Notes under the pieces: model-generated
The model's database searches: none
Told to the model about the DNA's origin: nothing
The model's input: the letters and a program-made list of their open reading frames with translations, nothing else
NCBI RefSeq assembly: GCF_001425605.1
Contig: NZ_LMRG01000012.1
Coordinates: 231,509-295,508, forward strand
Direction: 5' to 3'
DNA: 64,000 nucleotides
Source of the DNA: Rhizobium sp. Leaf453
GTDB taxonomy: Bacteria; Pseudomonadota; Alphaproteobacteria; Rhizobiales; Rhizobiaceae
Program-made: the position numbers and the translations under genes
In this document: positions 1 through 7,925 of the stretch, piece after piece
Layout of the letters: each line of letters opens with the position of its first letter
Numbering within the stretch: the first letter of the stretch is position 1

Positions 1-13
1 ATTGAGACCTTCA

Positions 14-37
14 GAGAGCGCATTCTCATGCGCTCTC
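14..37 (+). terminator. Stem-loop at left edge, probable terminator of an upstream gene
   Basis: Perfect 9-bp inverted repeat (GAGAGCGCA / TGCGCTCTC) with a 6-nt loop. The T-tract after it is weak. It lies before the SRPBCC gene and probably ends a plus-strand transcript that begins outside the window. Confidence 0.5.
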
Positions 38-101
38 CTTCATGACCCGGCTTTGGATGCTCAGGCCGGTCGACAATTTCAACGCGTTTCAGGAACCCGA
101 T

Positions 102-638
102 ATGCTGAAAATCCTGCTGATCATCCTTGCCATCATCGTCGTGCTCTTGTTGGCCGTGGTCGTCTTCGCATCGACCAAACCCGATACTTTCCACGTCGAG
201 CGCAGCGTGGTGATCAATGCGCCACCGGAAAAAATCTTTCCGCTGATCGCCGATTTCCGTGAGTGGCAGGCCTGGTCGCCCTATGAGAAAAAAGATCCGG
301 CCATGAAGCGGACGACGAGCGGTCCTGCCAGCGGGCTCGGCGCAGTCTATGCCTGGGACGGCAACAGCAATGTCGGTGCCGGCCGGATGGAGATCGTGGA
401 AGCGACCCCAGCCTCTAAAGTGCAGATCAAGCTCGATTTCAGCCGCCCGATTGAAGGTCACAACGTCGCGACCTTCACGCTTGCTCCGGCAACGCAGGGG
501 ACTGCTGTTACCTGGGCGATGGATGGGCCGAGTCCGCTGATCGCCAAGGTCATGGGACTGGTTTTCAACATGGACACGATGATCGGCGGTGATTTCTCTC
601 AAGGGCTGGAAAACCTGAAGGCGCTCGCCGAGAAATAA
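102..638 (+). CDS. SRPBCC family protein with N-terminal membrane anchor
   Basis: 178 aa. Residues about 2-24 form one hydrophobic segment (LIILAIIVVLLLAVVVF), so the protein is probably membrane-anchored. The rest resembles the polyketide-cyclase/START-like SRPBCC fold: it opens with a VERSVVINAPPEKIFPLIAD-type strand, followed by FREWQAWSPYEKKDP, typical of the polyketide cyclase/dehydrase group. These proteins bind hydrophobic ligands; no substrate can be named here. The ATG at 102 is chosen over the one at 42 because it begins directly at the membrane segment. Monocistronic as far as seen. Confidence 0.8.
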   Translation: MLKILLIILAIIVVLLLAVVVFASTKPDTFHVERSVVINAPPEKIFPLIADFREWQAWSPYEKKDPAMKRTTSGPASGLGAVYAWDGNSNVGAGRMEIVEATPASKVQIKLDFSRPIEGHNVATFTLAPATQGTAVTWAMDGPSPLIAKVMGLVFNMDTMIGGDFSQGLENLKALAEK

Positions 639-820
639 AACGGAACCATCCCCGGCGTCGCCCGTTATTCCAGCGCGAGGAAAGCGGGCTGTGCCAACCG
701 GACTCGAGGGAGATGGAGAACGCGGAGATTTTTCCGGTTTCTCTTCGCGGCCAACGAAAAGGCAGTCGAGCTCCTTTACCCCTTCGGCCCGTGTCCTCGC
801 ACCGCGCGTACTTCGAATTG

Positions 821-847
821 CCCCGGGAATGATTCCCGGGGCTTTTT
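821..847 (+). terminator. Rho-independent terminator between SRPBCC and TerC genes
   Basis: 9-bp stem CCCCGGGAA / TTCCCGGGG with loop TGA, followed by CTTTTTG. The T-run is on the plus strand, so it serves the SRPBCC transcript, although it is about 180 bp beyond that stop codon. The 639-820 stretch before it shows no gene that I can support. Confidence 0.65.
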
Positions 848-862
848 GATTCCGGGCACTGA

Positions 863-1612
863 TCAGTGCTTGTTGGCCTTGTCGCGCTGCCGCTTGCGCC
901 GCGACAGCATGTTGAGCACTTCGACCAGCGCTGAAAACGCCATCGCCGCGTAGATATAGCCCTTCGGCACATGCAGCCCCATGCCTTCCGCGATCAGCGT
1001 CGTGCCGATCATCAGCAGGAAGCCGAGCGCCAGCATGACGATGGTCGGGTTCTTCTCGATGAAGCGGGCGAGCGGGCCGGCCGCGACCAGCATCACGGTG
1101 ACGGCCGCCAGGACGGCGACGACCATGATCGGCAGATGTGGTGTCATGCCGACGGCGGTAATGATGCTGTCGACGGAGAACACGAGATCGAGAATCAGGA
1201 TTTGTCCGATTGCTGCCTTGAAGCCGGTGCTGACGGCCGTTCCGATGAAGGCTTCCTCATGGTCGATGGGATCGACATTGTGGTGGATTTCCTTGGTCGC
1301 CTTCCAGACCAGGAAGAGACCACCCGCGATCAGGATCATGTCCTTCCAGGAGAAGCCATGGCCGAAGAGTTCGAACACGGGGTTCGTCAGCTTCACGATC
1401 CAGGCGACGGTTCCGAGCAGCGCCAGCCGCATGATCAGCGCGAGCCCGATGCCGATCCGGCGAGCCCTTTCGCGCTGCTCTTCCGGAAGCTTGTTGGTGA
1501 GGATCGAGATGAAGATGAGGTTGTCGATGCCAAGCACGACTTCCATCACGACCAGGGTAATGAGGGCAATCCAGGCGGTCGGATCTTGCAGCAGAAGCAG
1601 AATATCCTGCAT
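863..1612 (-). CDS. TerC family integral membrane protein
   Basis: 249 aa, polytopic. TerC-family hallmarks are visible: an acidic residue pair in the first helix ([13 protein letters not shown]) and a second in the repeat-related helix ([16 protein letters not shown]), matching the conserved Asp residues proposed to coordinate metal ions in TerC/Alx/YkoY. Family members are linked to tellurite resistance or manganese efflux; the substrate here is unknown. The ATG at 1612 starts right before the first helix and has a purine-rich AGGAAGGA about 12 nt upstream. A longer reading from 1732 would run through the leader hairpin and is less likely. Confidence 0.85.
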   Translation of the reverse strand: MQDILLLLQDPTAWIALITLVVMEVVLGIDNLIFISILTNKLPEEQRERARRIGIGLALIMRLALLGTVAWIVKLTNPVFELFGHGFSWKDMILIAGGLFLVWKATKEIHHNVDPIDHEEAFIGTAVSTGFKAAIGQILILDLVFSVDSIITAVGMTPHLPIMVVAVLAAVTVMLVAAGPLARFIEKNPTIVMLALGFLLMIGTTLIAEGMGLHVPKGYIYAAMAFSALVEVLNMLSRRKRQRDKANKH

Positions 1613-1653
1613 CGGGGGAGGTTCCTTCCTCGATTCGAGGTGTGCACAGTTGA

Positions 1654-1681
1654 ACCCGCGCCTCCGGAAGGAAGCGCGGGT
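1654..1681 (-). promoter_or_regulatory. Leader hairpin upstream of terC-like gene
   Basis: 8-bp inverted repeat (ACCCGCGC / GCGCGGGT) with a 12-nt loop that itself contains TCCGGA, lying 42-69 nt before the start of the TerC gene. It may be a leader element or the end of a small transcript. I looked for the manganese-sensing yybP-ykoY consensus often found before TerC genes and did not see it. Confidence 0.3.
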
Positions 1682-1758
1682 GAAATAACGCCCTTGTATG
1701 TATGGGGAAAGGGAGCGATGGCAAGCACCCACGAAGGATCCGGCGACCCTGGATACCG

Positions 1759-2598
1759 TTAATTGCTGACCGGAATCCAGATTTCCGTCACGCCCATGCC
1801 CATATGGGGATCGAAGCGCTCGTCATAAACTTCCATCAGATCCGGAAGACCCGTGTGCTTGTAGCCAGAGGACGGCAGCCAGTCGTTGAAGATAGCATGG
1901 CAGGTTGCCTTGATGCCCGAGATATGGCCGCGATGGGAAAAGACCGCGTAGGTCTGGGCCGGGAGTTTCAGGCTCTCGAAACCCGGTGGCAGGTCGTCGG
2001 TATCGCGCACTTGGGCGGCGCTCATGTATTGAAAGCTGCCTTCCTGGCCTTCCCGCGTGGTGCAGATGCCATAGGCGACGTCGCCGATCTGGGCGGGAAT
2101 GTCGCCGAAATGGGTGTTGAACTGCTGCCAGAGCGAGGGGATGCCGGCGGTACCGTCATAGGTATAGGTCTGCTGCAGGCCCGCCATCAGCATGGCGGGG
2201 CAGGTTTCAAACCGGGGTGCTTCAAGCTTCGATGAGGATGCGGTGTCCATGCGGATCGGCTCCATGAGATCGAGATCGCCAAGATGCCTCCTGTTGCGCA
2301 CTTCTTCCGGCGTCACGCCGAAATGGTCGCGGAAGGCACGGGTGAAGGCTTCATGCGAGCCATAGCCCGCATCAAGGGCGACTGCGAGAATGCTGGATGC
2401 GCCCTCGGCAAGGGACCGGGCAGCGGCGCTCAGCCGCCGTCCGCGAATATAGAAGCTGATCGACCGGCCGGTGGCCATGCCGAACACGCGCGACAGATGC
2501 GAGCGGGAGAGGCCCGCGGTCCGTGCGATGTCTTCCAGTGAGATGTCCGTGGCGTAATGGCTTTCGATGAACCAGAGCGCCTTGCCGATTGCATTCAT
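1759..2598 (-). CDS. AraC family transcriptional regulator with GyrI-like effector domain
   Basis: 279 aa. Residues about 5-105 are an AraC-type double helix-turn-helix ([21 protein letters not shown], then [20 protein letters not shown] ending FGVTPEEVR). Residues about 125-279 are a GyrI-like/SOUL-fold small-molecule binding domain, ending in the usual [12 protein letters not shown] strand. Rob and SbmC-related proteins of this arrangement sense amphipathic drugs. The start at 2598 has GGGAGGCGGC directly upstream. It lies tail-to-head with terC on the same strand, separated by about 150 bp, and is probably its own transcription unit. The effector is unknown. Confidence 0.88.
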   Translation of the reverse strand: MNAIGKALWFIESHYATDISLEDIARTAGLSRSHLSRVFGMATGRSISFYIRGRRLSAAARSLAEGASSILAVALDAGYGSHEAFTRAFRDHFGVTPEEVRNRRHLGDLDLMEPIRMDTASSSKLEAPRFETCPAMLMAGLQQTYTYDGTAGIPSLWQQFNTHFGDIPAQIGDVAYGICTTREGQEGSFQYMSAAQVRDTDDLPPGFESLKLPAQTYAVFSHRGHISGIKATCHAIFNDWLPSSGYKHTGLPDLMEVYDERFDPHMGMGVTEIWIPVSN

Positions 2599-2694
2599 GC
2601 CGCCTCCCGTAGCCGACCGGGGGCGATCCTATCATCATCCGGCCGCTTCATTTGATCGCGGTTGCGCAATTTGCGGCTGGATGGCTGCCAAATT

Positions 2695-3399
2695 TCAGGC
2701 GGTCGTGGCTTGTTTTGCGCCATAGGCCGCGAGAAAGACCCGCACTGCGCCGGTGATCACCCGGTGGATTTCCGGCGGCGGCGGCGCGTGTTCCATCGTT
2801 CCGAAGAGACGGAACTTGAAGAATCCGCCGCTGGAGAGATCGAGGAACTGGCCTGCGGCCAGATCGAGGTCGTCGATCTTCAGGTTGCCGATATCGACCT
2901 GATGCTCGAGGAAACCCTGCAGGACCGTGCGCAGGTTGTCCGGTCCCTTGAAGAAACGCCGACACAGGTCGGGCATGCGATCGCGGACGCCGAGCACGGT
3001 GCGCATGGCGTTGATGACCTTTTCGTCAGTCATATGGGTGACGAAGCTGACGCCGAATTTGTAAAGACCGGTCTCGACATCCTCATTGGATTCCAGAACG
3101 GTTCGGACGGCGGCAAGGAAGATCGCCCGCTCGCGCTCGATCATCGCCGAAAACAGGTCGTCCTTGTTCTCGAAATAGACGTAGATCGTGCCCTTCGAGA
3201 CCCCGGCCTCACGCGTGATGTCGTTCATGCTGGCGGCGTCGAAGCCGTCCCGCATGAAGACGCGTTTCGCACCTTCGATGATCTGTTCGCGTTTCGCAGG
3301 ATCTTCCCCGGCGACCTTGCGGCCGGCGGGCCAGCGATCGTCTGGGCGCTCGGAGCCTTCGAGCAGATTTTCCCGTGCAGTGTTTTCCGTGGCGGACAT
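2695..3399 (-). CDS. TetR family repressor of the adjacent efflux genes
   Basis: 234 aa. After a charged 35-residue N-terminal extension comes the TetR helix-turn-helix (REQIIEGAKRVFMRDGFDAASM, then ITREAGVSKGTIYVYFENKDDL). The C-terminal ligand domain resembles the AefR/TetR_C_7 type, with MRTVLGVRDRMPDLCRRFF. It is transcribed divergently from the EmrA/EmrB-type genes, and two palindromes containing TCGAAC/GTTCGA half-sites lie between the starts, so it most likely represses both itself and the pump. The inducer cannot be read from the sequence. Confidence 0.9.
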   Translation of the reverse strand: MSATENTARENLLEGSERPDDRWPAGRKVAGEDPAKREQIIEGAKRVFMRDGFDAASMNDITREAGVSKGTIYVYFENKDDLFSAMIERERAIFLAAVRTVLESNEDVETGLYKFGVSFVTHMTDEKVINAMRTVLGVRDRMPDLCRRFFKGPDNLRTVLQGFLEHQVDIGNLKIDDLDLAAGQFLDLSSGGFFKFRLFGTMEHAPPPPEIHRVITGAVRVFLAAYGAKQATTA

Positions 3400-3420
3400 C
3401 TTTGTCTCTTTTTTAACTTT

Positions 3421-3438
3421 TCGAACCGCTTGGTTCGA
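3421..3438. promoter_or_regulatory. TetR-type operator, site 1
   Basis: Perfect inverted repeat TCGAACC-GCTT-GGTTCGA, 7-bp arms, downstream of the predicted start of tetR transcription and close to the -35 region of the efflux promoter. It shares half-sites with site 2, which supports recognition of both by the same repressor. Confidence 0.7.
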
Positions 3439-3439
3439 T

Positions 3440-3475
3440 TTGACTTGATATGTGCATAGATTAGCACTATGTCAA
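3440..3475. promoter_or_regulatory. Back-to-back promoters for tetR-like and emrA-like genes
   Basis: Minus strand: TTGACA (3475 to 3470), 17-nt spacer, CATATC, driving the TetR gene. Plus strand: TTGATA (3445-3450), 17-nt spacer, TATGTC (3468-3473), driving the efflux genes. The two overlap, and each is flanked by an operator, so repressor binding would block both. Read by eye against the sigma-70 consensus; transcription starts are not known. Confidence 0.5.
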
Positions 3476-3498
3476 TCGAACTGAACGGTTCGGTTCGA
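3476..3498. promoter_or_regulatory. TetR-type operator, site 2 (tandem half-sites)
   Basis: 23-bp near-palindrome TCGAACTGAAC-G-GTTCGGTTCGA, symmetric except for two paired positions. It contains two nested GAAC/GTTC pairs, so it could bind two repressor dimers, as in QacR-type sites. It lies on the predicted transcription start of the efflux genes. Confidence 0.7.
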
Positions 3499-3527
3499 AT
3501 TTCTCACATAAGGTCTGGTTGCGCAAT

Positions 3528-4772
3528 ATGTCCGTTTCAAGCAAATCAGGTGCTGCTCATGTTCGCCCCGTCGGCAACGATTTCAAGGTTGAGCAGGAGC
3601 AGGTCACTACTCCCGAAGCCGAGGTCGTGACCGAACCCGCAGCGGAAGCGCCGGCTGCAAAGCCCGTGGAAGCCGCCGCGCCGGCGCAGGAGGCGGCGCC
3701 TGCCGCGACGCCCAAGCGGCGCCGGTTTGTGTTCCCGGTCATCGTCATCGCCGCGCTCGCCGCCGGCGGCTGGTACGGCTACGACTGGTGGACCAACGGC
3801 CGCTTCATGATCTCGACCGACGACGCCTATATCGAAGGCGATATCGCTTCGATCTCGCCGAAGGTTTCCGGCTATATCGAGAAGGTCAATGTCGTCGCCA
3901 ACCAGCGCGTCAAGGCCGGCGATCCTTTGATCACGCTTGACAAGGAAGATTACCGCATCGCCGCCGATCAGGCGCAGGCGCAGATCGATACGGAAAAGCT
4001 GTCCCTGCAGCGTTTCGACGCCCAGATCGCCGGCGCTCAGGCCAGCGTCGAGCAGGCGCAGGCCCAGAAGACAGCCCTTCAGGCGACCGTCCGGGGTGCC
4101 GAAATCACGCTCAATCGTGCCAGTGACCTCCAGTCAAAGGCAGTCGGTACGGTCGCCTCCCTCGATAGCGCGACGATCGCGCTCGACCAGGCGAAGGCAA
4201 ACCTCATCGGCGCCGATGCTGCGATTGCAACGGCGACGGCCAACATTGCTGTCCTGAAGGCACAGCGCGCCGAGGCCGAAAGCACGATCCGCTCGCTCGA
4301 ACTCGCGCATGAAAAGGCAGAACGCGATCTCGGCTTCACCGTCCTGAAGGCACCGTATGACGGTATCGTCGGCAATCTGGCGGTCCAGGATGGCGACCTC
4401 GTGTCCGCCGGCCAGCGCCTTGCTGCTCTTGTTCCGGTCGACCAGCTTTATATCGACGCCAACTTCAAGGAAACGCAGATCGCCCACATGGTTCCGGGCT
4501 CGAAGGTCAATATCCACGTCGATGCTTTCGACGAGGAGCCGATCGTCGGAACCGTCCAGTCGATCTCGCCGGCCTCCGGCTCGGTCTTCTCGCTGCTGCC
4601 GGCTGAAAATGCCACGGGCAACTTCACCAAGGTCATCCAGCGCGTTCCGGTCCGCATCGTGTTCCCGAAGGAAGTGCTCGAAAGCGGCCGGCTGCGCGCT
4701 GGTCTGAGCGTCGTCGTCGATGTCGATACGCGCACCGCGCCGAAGACGCAGGATACCGCAGCGGTCCAGTAA
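3528..4772 (+). CDS. HlyD/EmrA family periplasmic adaptor (membrane fusion protein)
   Basis: 414 aa. An Ala/Pro/Glu-rich cytoplasmic tail of about 65 residues precedes one transmembrane helix (FVFPVIVIAALAAGGW). Then come the biotinyl-lipoyl half-motif (SPKVSGYIEKVNVVANQRVKAGD), a long coiled-coil rich in Ala/Gln, the second lipoyl half (LKAPYDGIVGNLAVQDGDLVSAG) and a beta-barrel. This is the EmrA layout, bridging an inner-membrane DHA2 transporter to an outer-membrane TolC-type channel, which is not encoded nearby. The in-frame TTG at 3519 is an alternative start and is better spaced from AAGG at 3510-3513. Confidence 0.9.
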   Translation: MSVSSKSGAAHVRPVGNDFKVEQEQVTTPEAEVVTEPAAEAPAAKPVEAAAPAQEAAPAATPKRRRFVFPVIVIAALAAGGWYGYDWWTNGRFMISTDDAYIEGDIASISPKVSGYIEKVNVVANQRVKAGDPLITLDKEDYRIAADQAQAQIDTEKLSLQRFDAQIAGAQASVEQAQAQKTALQATVRGAEITLNRASDLQSKAVGTVASLDSATIALDQAKANLIGADAAIATATANIAVLKAQRAEAESTIRSLELAHEKAERDLGFTVLKAPYDGIVGNLAVQDGDLVSAGQRLAALVPVDQLYIDANFKETQIAHMVPGSKVNIHVDAFDEEPIVGTVQSISPASGSVFSLLPAENATGNFTKVIQRVPVRIVFPKEVLESGRLRAGLSVVVDVDTRTAPKTQDTAAVQ

Positions 4773-4796
4773 CCCGCCTGCAATTTCGGCCTGAGA

Positions 4797-4919
4797 AAAG
4801 CCCCTTATCCTTTCCCCGCCCGCGGGGAGAGGGGACTTGGCTAGGAGTTCGCGGCTTGTCCCTTCTCCCCGTCCTGACGGGGAGAAGGTGCCCGACAGGG
4901 CGGATGAGGGGCATTCCCG
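4797..4919. repeat. Rhizobial-type palindromic intergenic repeat, copy A
   Basis: GC-rich stretch of nested palindromes between the emrA- and emrB-like genes. Its best-defined half (4861-4914) has a perfect 11-bp stem CCTTCTCCCCG / CGGGGAGAAGG, then GGTGCCCGA, then GGGCGGATGAGGGGCAT. The same words recur at 19866-19918. The element probably forms hairpins in the polycistronic mRNA. The rest of the 4773-5023 gap shows nothing else. Confidence 0.75.
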
Positions 4920-5023
4920 ATGAGGAAAGACATCCCGAACTCGCTCGAGACGACGCATTCAATATTCACATTACGATGACCGTCTCGCTCACCTGACTGA
5001 GGAGAAGGCCGGGAGCAAAGCCG

Positions 5024-6622
5024 ATGGCTGCCACCGCAACAGCTGGAACGATGCCTGTCTCGACCGCCAAGGCGGAAGAGAAGATGGATCCGAAGCGTCT
5101 GATCGCTTTCTTCGCGATGGTCTTCGGCATGTTCATGTCGATCCTCGACATTCAGATCGTCTCGGCCTCGCTCGCGGAAATCCAGGCGGGCCTTTCGGCC
5201 GGTTCGGATGAAGTGGCCTGGGTACAGACCGCCTACCTGATCGCCGAAGTCATCATGATCCCGCTGTCGGGCACGCTCGCGCGCATCGTCTCCACCCGCG
5301 TGCTGTTCTCCGTCTCAGCCGCCGGCTTCACCGCCGCCAGCGCGCTGGCCGCCACCGCGACGAATATCGACCAGATGATCATCTACCGGGCGCTGCAGGG
5401 CTTTATCGGCGGCGGCATGATCCCGTCGGTGTTCGCGGCCGCCTTCACCATCTTCCCGCCCTCCAAGCGCAGCATCGTGTCGCCGATTATCGGTCTCGTC
5501 GCGACTTTGGCGCCCACCATCGGGCCGACCGTCGGCGGCTATCTCAGCCATGCCTTTTCGTGGCACTGGCTGTTCCTCATCAACGTCATCCCGGGCATCA
5601 TCGTCACGATCGTCACCTGGAACTTCATCGACTTCGACAAGCCGGAACTGCACTTGTTCAAGAAGTTCGACTGGTGGGGCCTGTTCTCGATGGCGGTGTT
5701 CCTCGGGACGCTCGAATATGTGCTGGAGGAAGGCAACAAGAACGACTGGTTCAGCGATGAAACCATCCTGATCGCCGCGATCGCATCGGCAATCGGCGCA
5801 ATCGTCTTCTTCTATCGCGCCTTCAAGGTCGAGTTCCCGATTGTCGATCTCAGGGCCTTTGCCAATCGAAACTTCGCCTTCGGCTCGCTGTTCTCGTTCA
5901 TCATGGGCATCGGGCTTTACGGCCTGACCTATCTCTATCCGGTTTATCTCGGCCGCATCCGCGGCTACGATTCGCTGATGATCGGCGAGACCATGTTCGT
6001 GTCGGGTCTGGCCATGTTCTGCACGGCGCCGATCGCCGGCCGGCTGTCGACCAAACTCGATCCGCGCGTCATGATGGCCATCGGTTTCGCGAGCTTTGCC
6101 GCCGGCACCTGGCTGATGAGCGGGCTGACCGCCGACTGGGATTTCTACGAATTGCTGGTGCCGCAGATTCTGCGCGGTTTCGGCCTGATGATGTGCATGG
6201 TGCCGATCAACAACGTTGCGCTCGGAACCTTGCCGCCGTCGCGTATCCGCGGTGCCTCGGGCCTGTTCAACCTGACGCGTAACCTCGGCGGCGCCGTGGG
6301 CTTGGCCGCGATCAACACCATCCTGACCCAGCGCCAGGAAGAGCACTACGCGCGCCTGCAGGAACATGTGCAGTGGGGTAATCCCGAAGCCATGGATCAG
6401 TTGAACAACATGATCGCCAAGTACAATTCCCATGGCCTCGATGGCGCGACGATCGCCATTCAGAAGCTGTCGGGCATGGTCACCCAGCAGGCGCTGATCA
6501 TGTCGTTCATCGACGTGTTCCTGATCCTCACCGCCCTGTTCGGTGCGCTGGTCTTCTGCGCCTTCCTGATCAAGAAGCCGCAGCCCGCGCCAACGGGCGC
6601 CGGCGGTGGCGGCGGCCACTAA
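5024..6622 (+). CDS. EmrB-type MFS multidrug transporter (DHA2, 14 TM)
   Basis: 532 aa, polytopic. DHA2 family signs: LDIQIVSASLAEIQAGL in helix 1 (the D-x-x-I/V-V-N-V-A-L-type motif), WVQTAYLIAEVIMIPLSG, and the antiporter motif C region (LVATLAPTIGPTVGGYLSH-WHWLFLINVIPG). The tail is Gly-rich. With the adaptor just upstream it would export drugs or other small hydrophobic molecules by proton antiport, across both membranes if paired with a TolC protein. Co-transcribed with the adaptor despite the 251-bp gap that holds a repeat. GGAGAAGG and GGGAG precede the ATG. Confidence 0.92.
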   Translation: MAATATAGTMPVSTAKAEEKMDPKRLIAFFAMVFGMFMSILDIQIVSASLAEIQAGLSAGSDEVAWVQTAYLIAEVIMIPLSGTLARIVSTRVLFSVSAAGFTAASALAATATNIDQMIIYRALQGFIGGGMIPSVFAAAFTIFPPSKRSIVSPIIGLVATLAPTIGPTVGGYLSHAFSWHWLFLINVIPGIIVTIVTWNFIDFDKPELHLFKKFDWWGLFSMAVFLGTLEYVLEEGNKNDWFSDETILIAAIASAIGAIVFFYRAFKVEFPIVDLRAFANRNFAFGSLFSFIMGIGLYGLTYLYPVYLGRIRGYDSLMIGETMFVSGLAMFCTAPIAGRLSTKLDPRVMMAIGFASFAAGTWLMSGLTADWDFYELLVPQILRGFGLMMCMVPINNVALGTLPPSRIRGASGLFNLTRNLGGAVGLAAINTILTQRQEEHYARLQEHVQWGNPEAMDQLNNMIAKYNSHGLDGATIAIQKLSGMVTQQALIMSFIDVFLILTALFGALVFCAFLIKKPQPAPTGAGGGGGH

Positions 6623-6653
6623 GCCGCTGTACCCGAAAGCAGATATCGTCCAG

Positions 6654-6685
6654 AATGCCCTGAAGGTAAAACTTCAGGGCATTTT
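6654..6685 (+). terminator. Terminator after the efflux genes
   Basis: Perfect 12-bp stem AATGCCCTGAAG / CTTCAGGGCATT with loop GTAAAA and TTTT running out of the stem. It ends three bases before the annotated ATG of the metallophosphoesterase gene. Confidence 0.85.
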
Positions 6686-6687
6686 GC

Positions 6688-7818
6688 ATGATCGGCAATC
6701 CGATACCGCTGTCGCGGCGCTCTCTGCTTCTCCAGATGATGGGTCTCGGCCTCGCTTCATCCCTGCTGCCGGCGTTCGCCGCTTCTAAAGTGAAAGATGC
6801 CGTGCCGCCGGTCGATGCGACCTTCCTCTTTGCCGCAGATGTCCATGCCTGCCTGATCTCCGGCGATACGCTGAGCCCCAACTGCGCGCAGGAGGGCAAG
6901 ACGGATGCCAATCTGCTGCGCCATGTTGCGGCGCTGAATCGGATTTCCGAATTTGAATGGCCGAGCGAGATTGATGGCGTCGCAACCGGGCTTGCCGGTG
7001 CGGGAGAAAAGATCACCGTGCCGCTCGGCCTCGTCATCGGCGGTGACATGACGGACGATGGCGGCGGCCAGGTGAAGGTGCCGGGGGAAGGCCATCAGTT
7101 GATCCAGTTCTCCAGCCGCTACCAGCAGGGCGTCGGGCCAGACAAGGTGCATGTCCCCGTCTACAACGGCCTCGGCAATCACGATCTCGACCAGGATGGC
7201 GCCCCGCCGCATGTCGACTGGTACCGGCGGGAGTTGCGCGATTATGTCGAACTCAATCATCGCCAGACGGTGTTCTACAAGCCGCCTGTCCCTGTCGCCA
7301 ATTACGATATCGATTCTGATGATTATTCCTGGGATTGGGGCGGGCTGCACCTCATCCAGTTGCAGCGGTTCGGCGGCGATACGAACAAGGGTGCCATCAG
7401 TGGTCTGAACTGGCTGAAGCAGGACCTCGCCTCCTTCGCGGCCGATGGCCGGCCGGTCGTGCTGTTCCAGCATTACGGTTGGGATCGGTTTTCCATCGAG
7501 AGATGGGACGCGGGTCACATGACCTTCGATGACACCGGCAGCGGACAACCGCACTGGTGGAGCGAGGAGCAGCGGACGGCTCTGCTGGCCGCTTTGCAAG
7601 GCTATAATGTCATCGGCCTGTTCCATGGCCACGAGCATGATACGCCGATGATCTACCGGCAGGGCAGCCTCGATCTGTTCAAGCCGACCGCCAGCTTCAA
7701 GGGTGGTTTCGCGCTTGTCCGCGTGACATCCGGTTTCATGGATGTCGTCCTTGCCGAAGCCGATGGTGATAGTGGAAATGTGAGGTTTCTCAAGGCTTTC
7801 ACCAAGCGTATTTCCTGA
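6688..7818 (+). CDS. Tat-exported metallophosphoesterase
   Basis: 376 aa. N-terminus has a twin-arginine signal (SRRSLLL at residues 9-15, then a hydrophobic segment ending PAFAAS), so the folded enzyme is probably sent to the periplasm. Calcineurin-like metal motifs in order: ADVHA (D-x-H), GGDMTDDG (GD), GLGNHDLD (GNHD), FQHYG (H), FHGHEHD (GHxH). Closest in kind to secreted phosphodiesterases or acid phosphatase-like enzymes; substrate unknown. No Shine-Dalgarno is visible and the ATG abuts the preceding terminator, so the start is uncertain; Met17/18 would lose the twin arginines. Confidence 0.85.
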   Translation: MIGNPIPLSRRSLLLQMMGLGLASSLLPAFAASKVKDAVPPVDATFLFAADVHACLISGDTLSPNCAQEGKTDANLLRHVAALNRISEFEWPSEIDGVATGLAGAGEKITVPLGLVIGGDMTDDGGGQVKVPGEGHQLIQFSSRYQQGVGPDKVHVPVYNGLGNHDLDQDGAPPHVDWYRRELRDYVELNHRQTVFYKPPVPVANYDIDSDDYSWDWGGLHLIQLQRFGGDTNKGAISGLNWLKQDLASFAADGRPVVLFQHYGWDRFSIERWDAGHMTFDDTGSGQPHWWSEEQRTALLAALQGYNVIGLFHGHEHDTPMIYRQGSLDLFKPTASFKGGFALVRVTSGFMDVVLAEADGDSGNVRFLKAFTKRIS

Positions 7819-7874
7819 GACGCAGACAAGCCGTGAGGGCTGAAACTGGGCCTGTTCCTCCGTGGGGGCATTTT

Positions 7875-7894
7875 TTTGATTTACGTACATCAAA
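7875..7894. promoter_or_regulatory. LacI-type operator before the xylose regulator
   Basis: TTTGAT-TTACGTAC-ATCAAA, an 18 of 20 symmetric palindrome centred on a CpG (TACGTA), as is usual for LacI-family sites. It lies 31 bp before the LacI gene start, which suggests autoregulation of the regulator-xylB-xylA unit. A related copy is at 18724-18743. Confidence 0.65.
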
Positions 7895-7925
7895 TTTTCC
7901 TCTAAGGCTCGTTCCCGGAGGAAAC

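Noticed and set aside
565..972. 135-codon minus-strand ORF overlapping the end of the SRPBCC and TerC genes
   Set aside because: Arg/Ser-rich, overlaps two real genes in other frames and has no ribosome site or family resemblance.
1613..1760. Manganese riboswitch (yybP-ykoY) upstream of the TerC gene
   Set aside because: The conserved core of that riboswitch is not visible; only a simple 8-bp hairpin is present.
3421..3498. tRNA-like TTCGAA words
   Set aside because: The GGTTCGA elements are operator half-sites; no cloverleaf can be drawn around them.
5315..6619. 434-codon minus-strand frame across the EmrB-like gene
   Set aside because: Antisense shadow; low-complexity Arg/His/Asp/Glu-rich translation with no domain, while the plus-strand frame is an evident 14-helix transporter.
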